In this document: positions 38,741 to 49,000 of the stretch, piece by piece
Position numbering within the stretch: position 1 is the first letter of the stretch
Layout: every line of letters starts with the position of its first letter
Assembly (NCBI GenBank): GCA_013397455.1
Contig: VYZB01000040.1
Coordinates: 542,346 to 606,345 of the forward strand
DNA length: 64,000 nt
DNA from: Crotophaga sulcirostris
Taxonomy: Eukaryota; Chordata; Aves; Cuculiformes; Crotophagidae
Reading direction: 5' to 3'
The notes under the pieces: generated by a model
Database searches by the model: none
What the model saw: the letters and a program-made list of their open reading frames with translations, nothing else
What the model was told of the DNA's origin: nothing
Program-made: the position numbers and the translations under genes

Positions 38741-39205
38741 CACACAGTTTCACAGTTTCACAGTATAACCAGGTTGGAAGAGACCTCTGAGATCATCAAG
38801 TCCGACACTAACACCAACTCATCTAAACCATGGCACTGAGTGCCTCATCCAATCTTCCCTTAAACACATCAAGGGTCGGCAACTCCACCACCTCCCTGGG
38901 CAGCGCATTCCAGTGGCCAATCACCCTTTCAGTGTAGAACTTCTTCCTAACATCAAGTCTAAACCTCCCCTGACGAAGTTTAAGTCCGTGCCCTCTAGTT
39001 CTGTCACTGGTCACCTGAGAGAAGAGACCGACGCCCGCTTGACTACAACCTCCTTTTAGGCAGTTGTAGAGAGCAATAAGGTCACCCCTGAGCCTCCTCT
39101 TCTCCAGACTAAACAGCCCCAGCTCCCTCAGTCGCTCCTCGTAGGGCTTGTGCTCCAGCCCCTTCACCATCTTCGTTGCTCTCCTCTGGACATTACCATC
39201 TTGGT
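38741..39205 (-). mobile_element. CR1: CR1 LINE fragment, longest ungapped copy, open ORF2 C-terminus
   Basis: On the minus strand this copy has an uninterrupted 129-codon frame (ATG at 39210-39212, stop at 38823-38825). It includes the [20 protein letters not shown] segment, [21 protein letters not shown] and the terminal ALSAMV, which is the C-terminal region of CR1 ORF2. The 3' UTR follows, then a tail whose repeats read TGTGAAAC rather than TGTGATAC. The first few codons near 39206-39212 may lie outside the element. The lack of frame damage argues for a recent insertion. Confidence 0.96.
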
Positions 39206-42200
39206 AGAGCATCCCCCAAATTCACCTCGCTCTCCCAAATGGAGCAAAATTTTAACACACATCAGTCACGTCCTTAAGAAGACATGCCTTTTGAATTAAC
39301 AAATTCTCCAAATTAAGAAGAAGAGGGGATTGAAAGCTAGGCGTTTTGCACACATATTCCTTTTCAAGGGCAGTTTTTAGGGGGCTATGTTGACTTTGCA
39401 CTGTGAATCCTGAGGAGCACTCACAAGGCTCGTTCCACCAGTGTTAAATACAACCTCCAGCTGAGGGTAGAGGAGTAGCAACCACAGGAAGCAACCTCTT
39501 AACACACGACAGACATTTCTGCAGTGGTTGGTTGACTACAGCCTTAATTATATTTTCCTAGTGCACCTGGAAATGCCATGCTGCAGACAGAATGTCAGGA
39601 CAGAAAATGGCATATGGTGCTTTAACATTAAATTGTTGCCGTGCATGCTGAAAGGCAGAGCTTCTCCCTAAAAGACACCTACAGAAATGGGGCAGGTTTG
39701 CAACATTCAATGGATTGCAGAGGTGGTGACAAGCATGCTGGTACCTGATGCTACGTTACAAAGCTGGCTTGTGTTTCTAGGCCAGTGCTGTCGTATTAGC
39801 CTACCTGAACCTCTGGTCTAACAAGCTCTTTCTCTCAATGAGAGTTTTTTATTTACAAGCTACATGGGTTGTCGTTTTGGTGGTCGTGCAACCGCTTTTA
39901 GCTCCAAAATCTCCAACCTATATCTACTCTTACTGGCCATGTTCCTTGAATTTGAATACACTTTTGTGGTAGTGTCTCTATAATCCTCTTTTTTTCCCAG
40001 CCAGTCATGGCTCAGTCACACACTGGTTTTATACCTTACAATGTCTTTCCAATGGTTTGAATTACACCCCCAGAAATGCATTTTCTGTTGGAAAATCACT
40101 GCATTGTGAGAAGAAATCAAAATATGATTTTCTTATTGTTATTTAAAACACAGTCTGTGATCTTAGAAACTTTCACTCAGACTTTCTTGTGGCTTCACAA
40201 TAAGTAGTTCAAAAAGACAACGCAGAAAAATTATCTTTGCATCCATATGGAGCTGAGACCCCAGTCTGGAACCCAGATTTAGAGTCCTACTCTTGCAGTG
40301 AGGATAGTATTGGTATGCAGGGCATCAGGTCTGTTCCTGGCATCGGCTCCATAAATGGTTGTGTGGAGGCACAGAACCCCTGATATTGTTGTGCTGGGGG
40401 AAACCTTTCACACAGGGAGAGGGATGTGTCAGCTCATGGTAAGTTTTCACCAATGCACTCAACTTCAGAGTGGACATATTACAGCGAGAACCTGGTAACC
40501 CATGAACTGCCTTTTATGCTGCTGTAGTGAGTTTTATAGCAGATGCAGCACATTGGTGCTGCATGGATATTCTTGCTGTAGATAGCATTTCTAACACCCA
40601 TCACAAACACTTGCAGTGGAAGGAACATCAGATTAGCTCTGAAAAAAAACCAGTCAAAACGCACTCTTTCAAGAGAGAAAACAGAAAGATAAATTTACCA
40701 AAGATAATCTCCTGTACATTAATTTTCTTAGCTTTAGCCAGGAATTCAGACTGTATTCATCTTATTTGTTTTAGCTGAATTAATCTACAAAAGCCCATTT
40801 TCACTGCACATCCGTTGGATACAGATGCCATCACTATGTGCCAGTGCATATTACCAAGCAATTAATCTCCAGAGTTATTATTTCCCTTTTTATGGAAAGC
40901 AAATATTCTTGAGTTCAGAAAGCCATGTAAAGGCTTGGAACAGCTTAGCTAAATTCCATGCTAAAGGCAAGATGTTGTTTGGAAAAGAATTCTCTCTAAA
41001 ACTACAAGACTATGCTTCTACCCAGTATAATTTTTCCCTAAAATAAAGCATGACCTCCTGTAGTTTGAGTGTCTTTGCAAGCTCCCCTGACATTACCACT
41101 CAAAACTCATGCTTCTTTTTTACCCGTCGTTAAAATGAAAAGTTCTTTTTGTGGCACACGCAAGCCAGAGGTGACACAATTAAATGAAACCCTTCGTCAT
41201 AGAAAATTCAGATCAGCAGGAACTAAGTGACAAATAAATTAGGATTGGCAGCCTCTTCCCCTGGGAGCAATATATAAGCTTCCTAAATTCAGTAAAAGGT
41301 ATTATCGCCTCAGCCTTTGATCTGCTATCTTCAATCAATATTTCCATCTTTAAAGACAGCCAGTCCAAAGCTACGCCACAGCTACATATTTAGGAATATG
41401 GTTCTGGCTCCATGGGGTGGCTAAAGGTCATCTGAGGGTATGAAGTGAGGCAAAGCTGTAATCAGCTTTTAAAAGTTTTACCAGAAACTGGATTTTCCAA
41501 GTGCAAAATCAGCATTCATTCCCAGGATTTCAAAGGAGGGGACCTGAGCTCTGCCTGCACAGTAACTGAAGGACCAATCTCTTTCCAAGCATTCCTGTCT
41601 TGGGGTAAGACCTACAGCAGGCCTGCACCACTGAAACACCATCATTTCATCTTCCTGCAGAAGGGCTGCAGCTTGTCCAGCAGATTTCTAATGCTTCATC
41701 CATCTAAAACTGGGGTTAACTTCTCCTGGGCTTCTGCAGCAAGGGAACACAGAGGTAGACCTTTTAATTCTGCACCAAATGGCTTCATCCTCGAGCTACA
41801 AGAAGGTCAAAAACATTTATTTTTAAATTTCTGCTCCCTTGTCTCTTTCCTTTTTCTACCCCTGTGGCACCTGATGGTGGCAAGTCAGCACTTAATAATG
41901 CATTTCTTCATTCCGTGGACGTGCTGTCCTGACCTGTGACAAGCTGCCCACACTTCACTCCCTCTACCTACCCCAGTCCTGGGTTACAACCACACAACCA
42001 TCATAAAATATCCCAAAACAACTCGTGGACTCTACACAACTACTCAGTCCACCTCCTCAAACTGAGACTCCTCACACTGCCTTCTACTGCAGGAGTCCTC
42101 CTTGCCAAAGGTCTTGAGATGTTCTCATCTCCTTTCCCACCAAAAGTGCTGAACCCAAAAAGTAAGTATTTGAGGAAATGCATTTCTTAAAAAAAACCTA

Positions 42201-43206
42201 GAGCTTGATGTCTATTGGGATTCCCCCAAAACACAACAGAACTGAAAGCTTCATCGCTAATTTTGAAACAGCTTGACTTTGAACTGTGAGCAACACAGTT
42301 TCTGAGAAGGGCTGGCTTTCGTTTCTTAGTTCAAACACTTAATATTCATACACTGCCATGGATATTGTTTGTCTCCCTAGGTGATACCCATTCCAGAACC
42401 AGCAGCAGAAAAGACATGGTATAAAGAACGCATTAAAAAGTACAGCAACCCTTGTCACCCTTTTGTCATGCAAGACCCTATGTCACCATTTTATTGTATA
42501 AGAAATGTTGGATCAGAAGAAACATGCAGGGTTTTTTTCATCTCTAATTAAAAGAGTAGGGCCAGAATACATACTGAAAATGCACTATCACCAAACAGTA
42601 TTTCCAACTGTATTTGGAAAAGGCTTCTGAGGAATACACAATATAAATATATATATTTTTATATATATATGTTTTGTTATATATATAAATATAAATATAC
42701 AAAGGTTACACAATATGAATAGCTAAATAGGTTGGAATAGGGTAAATAAGGGTCAATAGTCAAGTAGGCTAAAATGAGTCAGTGAAACACATTGTTATAA
42801 GCACTGTGGTGACCGGTCATGGCCGTGCCTGAAGACCCAGTCTAGATCAGACCCCTTTGCTCCAGGCTGTGGGTTACCCCTGTCCCTGCAAACTTCCAGT
42901 GACCTGGATTGATTTCTGCCAAGTGGAAGTGCGCTTCCAAATATAGCGAGAAGTAAATTTCATAAATCGTGGGTAGCTTCGTCATTAACAGACAGAAAGG
43001 GCATTGAGATGCTGCATTAGTCTGTTGGTGACGCTTCCAAGGAAGAAGTCAAGGAAGAAAGCTTTTTCTATTATACTGGAATATCTACGGAAAGGAAGGG
43101 TGAGCAGTGACACAGCCTGTGGTGCTACTGAAGTGAAAAAAAAAGCCTGGGGATACAGCAAAGGCAGGATTCAGTGTGTGCCTGGTGCCTTTTAGATATC
43201 TTAGAG
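39206..43206. other. unique non-coding sequence
   Basis: About 4 kb with no recognised repeat apart from an AT-rich tract at 42636-42700. It contains the longest open frame in the window, 41445-41939 (plus, 164 codons). That frame shows no signal peptide pattern, conserved motif or repeat that I can identify, and I do not call it a gene. Confidence 0.5.
42636..42700. repeat. AT-rich imperfect inverted/tandem repeat
   Basis: A block of alternating A and T with two arms (tatatatttttatatatata and ttatatatataaatata) around tgttttgt. It could fold into a hairpin or cruciform. It is otherwise a simple AT microsatellite. Confidence 0.7.
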
Positions 43207-43398
43207 CACGGGTGTCAAACTCACAGCCCATGGGCCAAATCCGTCCCTCCACCTTGTTTTATCCAGCCCAGCACCTTGTTTCTACCTGGCAGCAGCACGG
43301 AGCTCCTTGTCCCTGTGCTCCTACCAGCGCTGGGCACGTGTGCAGCGTGTGACACGCGTGACACTGCAGGAGCAGGAGCCATGAGTTTGACACCCGTG
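43207..43398. mobile_element. hAT-type MITE with inverted terminal repeats
   Basis: The left end, with one flanking base, reads gcacgggtgtcaaactca (43206-43223). The right end, tgagtttgacacccgtgc (43382-43399), is its exact reverse complement. The outermost base pair may belong to the flanks, since hAT elements normally begin CA and end TG. With those borders the element is 192 bases, flanked by octamers tcttagag (43199-43206) and ccttaaag (43399-43406) that match at 6 of 8 positions, the two differences being transitions. Eight-base target duplications are a hAT hallmark. No transposase is present, so it would have moved with enzyme supplied in trans. The inside is GC-rich. Confidence 0.85.
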
Positions 43399-43768
43399 CC
43401 TTAAAGTAACTCACCTGGCTCCAGATGCCTCTTCAGACATTCCTAGGTCCCACCAGCCCATGTGGACATCTCAAGTATCCTGGGGCACTGGGACAGACAC
43501 TAACCTCACGTGTTTAAGCAACTCAACCCTACTCCAAGTCTCCAGCTTTCCATACACCGATTTTTAAAATGACCTAAAGAGTGTGGTTTTTTTAGCCCAC
43601 TGTGTATATTCCGTTATAAATCACATAGCCCAAAGCTTGGGCGTATGACTAGTGTGTTCACACAACCCAAAGTCTGTGGATGCTACCCCAGTCAAGTTAT
43701 TCAAATGTAGGCTGACTCTAGGCTCACTTATTACTGTTGCATTAAAAAGAAAGGATCCAGCTTCCTTT
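43399..43768. other. unique spacer between MITE and CR1
   Basis: About 370 bases with no recognised feature. Confidence 0.55.
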
Positions 43769-44030
43769 CACAGTATCACAGTATTATAAGGTTGGAAAGG
43801 ACCTCTGAGATCATCGAGTCCAACCTAGAACTCAACACTAACACCAACCCATCATCTAAATCATGGCACTGAGTGCCTCAGCCAATCTCCTCTTAAACAC
43901 CTACAGGGTCGGCGACTCCACCACCTCCCTGGGCAGCGTATTCCAATGGCCAATCACCCTTTCAGTGAAGAACTTTTTCCTAATATCAAGCCTAAATTTT
44001 CCCTGACAAAGCTTGAGTCCATGTCCTCTT
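43769..44030 (-). mobile_element. CR1: CR1 LINE 3' fragment, ORF2 end with a stop
   Basis: The minus-strand reading gives the ORF2 C-terminus ([19 protein letters not shown], then LPREVVESP), but a premature TAG lies at 43901-43903 where other copies read GAG. The 3' UTR and TGTGATAC-type tail follow. Over a ~165-base block shared with the copy at 38741-39205 I count about 21 differences by eye (near 87% identity), so the copies are related but not identical. Confidence 0.95.
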
Positions 44031-45199
44031 TACCATAAATAAGCCCTGAAAGCACACACACCGAAGTGGCCATCTCACTGATCACATACAGAGTCACCAT
44101 GGGAGGATGCCCAACAAAGCACCACAAAAGTCCAGCAGCCAAATTTCATGTTGACAGCAGACAATGGGGGTTTGTCTGCCAAACATCCTGCTCAGAAGTT
44201 TGGAGCTTGACACAGATGAGAAAGCAACAGAGAAACAAGGACATGAGGGAAATACCGTGAGTGCATTATACATGAAGGATATCTATACTGATGATAGCTA
44301 CAGACTTTGTACGAAGGCAGTCCTGGACCAGAACATTAATGTTACAAGAGTCTATCTAAAGAAATCTTCCCAAACAAGAAGCTGGGGGATTAGATTTGAA
44401 ATGGGAACTCATTAAGAGAAGCTTCCCTTATAAAGTAAAATAAAAATAGTTAGAGGCTTTCCTTAGAACTTGGTACTCCTCTGTGTTGTGTTTCAGACTG
44501 TAGACTTTTGCTGTGTAGATTTGTACACTTGAATGAGTCCCCATAGATTCCCACAAAGCCACTGGAGACAAACAGGCGCTTTATCTCACTCTAAAGCACA
44601 TTGCAAAATATGGCAAATTAATTGTGTCCTAAAAATGTCTCTTCTTCTTCCCATCGACTGTGAAGAGATTCTTGGCTTATTAGCTGAGATGTGAGATGAT
44701 TAGCTCACATCTACACTGTGAATATCTAATGTTTATGTAATATAAATGTTACACGAACTGTTTGCTTATATCAACTGTATATGACACAGTTTCTTACTAT
44801 TATTCTAATACTTTATGCACCAATACTGCAAAAAGCTTTTAAGATACCCCGCAGACGTGGGCAGGGATGAGTTTCTTCATGTCATTGTTTGAGATATGAA
44901 AACTTTTTCTTTTGTGTATTGAGACAAAAACAAGTTTTTTTTCAAGTTTTTTCATAAGCCTTATGGAAAATTAATGAGGTAGCCACTTGCATGTCTTTTA
45001 GGGAACTTATCAAAGATTCTGGATACTTAAATTTCATTTTCACTCTGCTTGTCCTAGAGGAGATACAGCCTTCTGATTTGGAGATGGGGGTCTTTGCTTC
45101 CAGGGAACCCCTGGAAGAGGAATTTTTTTATGTGGATAACTCCTATGTCACATGAGTTCTCAGACCACCCTGCTACTGTATGCCCCATGGTAATAAGAA
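44031..45199. other. unique non-coding sequence
   Basis: About 1.2 kb with no recognised exon, RNA gene or repeat. Open frames are at most 83 codons. Confidence 0.55.
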
Positions 45200-45512
45200 A
45201 GGTGAGGAAGAACTCTTTATCAGGGAGTGCAGGGATAGGACAAGGGGAGAATAATTTTAAGATGAAAGAGGAGAGATTCAGATTAGATATTTGGAAGAAA
45301 TTCTTTATTTTAAGGATGGTGAGGCACTGGCACAGGTTACCCCGTGAAGTCATGGATGCCCCCTCCCTGGAAGTGTTCAAAGCCAGGTTGGATGGGGCTT
45401 TGAGCAATCTGATCCAGTGGGAGGTGTCCCTGCCCATGGCAGGGGGGTGGAACTGGATGATCATTACGATCCCTTCCAGCTCAAACCAATGTTTGATTTT
45501 ATGACTGTATGA
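45200..45512 (+). mobile_element. CR1: CR1 LINE fragment, older subfamily
   Basis: The segment encodes the C-terminal ORF2 region in one open frame (FRLDIWKKFF, then HWHRLPREVM, DAPSLEVFKARLDGALSN). It continues into the 3' UTR (ggtggaactggatgatcatt, cgatcccttccagctc) and a decayed ATTCTATG-type tail (gattttatgactgtatga). It is the same subfamily as the minus-strand copy at 57513-57780. The long minus-strand frame over this region is its antisense shadow. Confidence 0.94.
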
Positions 45513-45637
45513 TAACACTAGCCATCCTTTCTCCTTTAATGTTGACAGGAAATTTCCACCTTGAATCTAAGAAAAAGTTTTCGACTGAAGTTTTACTGAA
45601 ACTAATACACAAGGGCAAGACATTTCAGCACAGGTAA

Positions 45638-46000
45638 GTATCACAGNNNNNNNNNNNNNNNNNNNNNNNNNNNNNNNNNNNNNNNNNNNNNNNNNNNNNN
45701 NNNNNNNNNNNNNNNNNNNNNNNNNNNNNNNNNNNNNNNNNNNNNNNNNNNNNNNNNNNNNNNNNNNNNNNNNNNNNNNNNNNNNNNNNNNNNNNNNNNN
45801 NNNNNNNNNNNNNNNNNNNNNNNNNNNNNNNNNNNNNNNNNNNNNNNNNNNNNNNNNNNNNNNNNNNNNNNNNNNNNNNNNNNNNNNNNNNNNNNNNNNN
45901 NNNNNNNNNNNNNNNNNNNNNNNNNNNNNNNCTGTGAGAAGAGACCAACGCCCGCTTGACTACAACCTCCTTTTAGGTAGCTGTAGAGAGCAATAAAGTC
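45638..46000 (-). mobile_element. CR1: CR1 LINE copy interrupted by the assembly gap
   Basis: Left of the gap the sequence reads gtatcacag, the complement of the CR1 tail. Right of it comes gagaagagaccaacgcccgc, then ttgactacaacctcctttta and gtagagagcaataaagtca, which is CR1 ORF2 sequence in the same minus orientation. In the ungapped copies at 38741-39205 and 19240-19664 the matching interval is about 251 to 260 bases, close to the 285 unknown bases. The gap therefore very likely hides the rest of one CR1. Confidence 0.88.
45647..45931. other. assembly gap, 285 N
   Basis: A run of 285 undetermined bases. Its borders both lie in CR1 sequence. Any protein or repeat call across it would be artificial. 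Confidence 0.99.
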
Positions 46001-49000
46001 ATCATTTACATAGGAATAATATCATTTAACGAGACATATAATAGTGCTGAGGTCTTTGTCTATCAATTACAGAGAGAGCAAAACTACCTTATTTCACCTG
46101 ATGGTTAGATTGTTAAAGGGAGGCATCTTGTGAATGAAATAGCAATAATAAAATCCTAACCAGTTCACCAGCAAAAAAAAAAAAAGTGATTGGTTTCTGT
46201 TTCTTTAGCACCATTGTCTCTTTCCTTGGGAGCCTATACAAAAGTGTTTTTTCTCACTGAGACTCTGTCTGTAAAACAGATCCCCAAATTATGATGTTTC
46301 AGTCATTTATTGTAGAAGGAGGAAAAGAAAGCAGTACTCAGTCCTCAGTGAGTCTTCTAAAACTGCAGATTAAATAACCATGAAGTTCAAACAGACAAGA
46401 ATTTTAGAAAGTATGAATCTTTCAAAAAGATATTAAATAGGTGTTCCCTTTTAATCCACAGGTGCAGTTTTGATTTCTCTGTCGACCAGAGAATCAGCTG
46501 GCTCTGAGCTGCAGCCTAAATGCATCCATGGCATCTCAAAAGCGCTTTCTTGAAGCCCTTACCTGACAAATTTCCTAAGTCTTTGCCAGTGTGTAATACA
46601 GAACTGACTTTAAAGGGCTGCTGTACCTAATAAACTGCTTAAGCTCTCAGCCAAACAGAAGATGAGATGAGTAAACAGTTGGTAGAAGCCAGCATCCCCA
46701 AACACCATTATCCTCTTCCAAGCAAACATCCAGTGCACATCACAAATCATAGAATCAAATGTTTCTTATTGGGGAGTGCATGTAGAATGGACTCTTCGTG
46801 TTTGTTGATGTGCTTTTTAATAAATAAAATGCAAGAAAAAATTCCTTAGCAGTACATGCATTCCATCAAGTGGGATGGGCACTGTACGTACATGCATGAG
46901 ACCTCAGACTGGCAAATTCAAAAAAAAACAACATTGAAAGGGCTGTGCAAGTACCACCATAATGTCAGGTTGCCACTTCTAAGATTGCTTGGCTTCCATT
47001 TCCAGCTTAGCCAGGGGTCCTTAACACGATGTAGGATAAGGCTTTGAGACTCAGATGAAAAATAAATCCTAATGCCTATCTCCCATTGAGAGTATTGCAT
47101 GTTAGGTGCCTTTGTTACTGCTCTTCCTCTTTTCCACAGCTTCTCTTTATAAAATAGGGGCAAAGAGTCTTATTTGCCCAAAATGAAAATTGGAGTTTTA
47201 ACCAGTTACTCGTTCTCACACTCTCATTGTCCATTACCTTCACACCTTAACAGCATCTAACAGGATCAAGCCATGCATCCTGAAGCTGATTTCTTTTGGG
47301 ATCTAATTATCAAGATCCGAAGTGTAAGAATTTGTCTTCCCATTAAAGAAATAGACTATTCCATATTATTTGATAAAAAGAGCGTTGTTAAAACAGCAAT
47401 CTGCCTTCCCAGAGTGCTCCCCTCCAGCTTATTCCTGATGATAAATTCAAAGCTAGGAATATTTAAGACGTGTAGCACAAGCAGTTGTACTTTCTTTATT
47501 ATCCTTTATTTTTAATAGAGAACAAATCAATCTCACGTCTTATAGCAATGGACAGCAAGAATATATTATTTCAGCTTTACACAAAGGGATTAATCAAGGA
47601 AGACAAGGAATCTAACAGAAGGGTGTTTTGGTGGAGTTGCCACAGGTCCTGGGGCAAGGAAAGGAAGGAAGAATTGCTAATTAGAGAAACCTATGCAGCA
47701 GCTCAAAGAATGAATGGCATTTACTTAATTTTTTCTGGGGAATCTAAAAAGCTCCCTGAAAAACTGCATACTTCATTCCGTCAATCTCTTAGACAACAGA
47801 CTGTTGACTTTTCACACATTTCTTAAATATTTTGAACTCCAGCTCTCTCAGTAGGGTTTAAGAGGATGTCACACTTGCATCGTGCAGCTGGGGGCAAGGG
47901 GAAATTCTGGAATCAGCACAGACAAAAATCAAGTTGTGCAGGAGGCTGGGATGATGCCTGCAACCAGATTGGGCATCTTTTGAGGTCTACTAGTTTCTTT
48001 CATATTTTTTAAAAGGAGTTGTATATATTAGGAAAAGAGATGGTTACAAATCCTGTATGTTCTGCCCTGCTTCTATCCTTTTTCAGTCACACGTATTCCA
48101 CATCATATCTGACCTCTGTTGATATAAAAAATAAAATCAGCGATTAAGTAAGATGCTTCCTGAAGGATGGGATAAACTGTGCCCCTAGATATATGCATTA
48201 TTCTCCAATACTGTAGCTGCACAAGCAGAACATAGGAGTCAAAGTCACAGAGAACCAACCCATTGTGGGCCAGGTGCAAACTGTTCCTATCTAAACCACA
48301 CCTAGTCAATGTGTGCCAGAAGGTGTACATTAATGTTAACAGACTTTTGTAGTATAGACCTTGAGTAGCTTTTAAAATGCTTTCTTTGTTCTTTTTGCTG
48401 AACTGAGGCTAAAAAAAAATCCACACTGAAGAAGTATAAAAAGAAAAGGTTGCAGGCAAAAGGCACTAGAAGCAATGAACATTACAGCTCCCCAGTTAAA
48501 AAAAAGATCAGAGGACACGGTGAAGCTGGCTACAAAACTTCACAGTATAAAGATTGGGTGACAAAGTCTGCACACTGCTTGTTGTATTTATAAGGTAAAA
48601 AAAAGGTAAGGAAAGAAGGACTCTTCTTTTAGTTGGAGTAATGTGAATGCTTTGGTTCCCATCTACAAATGGAAGGAGATCTTGACATCATCTCTGTTTA
48701 TTCTCTAAAGCTTAGAGAAAATATATCACATACAGGTTGGCCTATTAGCTTTCATATTAGCTTTTATCTCCTTAAAACTTTTTGAAAACTCAACATTTTT
48801 ACTTCTTTCTTCCTTTATAAAAATTACACTGCATATGTATTTCTATTTGTACAATTTTGCTGTATTTCTTAATTAATATTTCAAATAAATTATTCAAAAA
48901 TTCAGTTGTCTTGTGGGCTTTTCTTCTTCTCCTGCTGTTCCTGAAATTATCTTAGTTTCCAGCTCTTGGCTGAGAGCCAGCACCATGAAGAATTATTCAG

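Noticed and set aside
43174..43404. 76-codon plus-strand frame over the MITE
   Set aside because: It is an accidental open frame through a GC-rich inverted-repeat transposon, with no transposase resemblance.
45054..45518. Minus-strand 154-codon open frame
   Set aside because: It is the antisense of the CR1 fragment at 45200-45512 plus flank; the sense strand carries the ORF2-like frame.
45625..45948. Open frame of 107 codons, mostly X
   Set aside because: It runs across the 285-N gap and is an artefact of treating N as coding.
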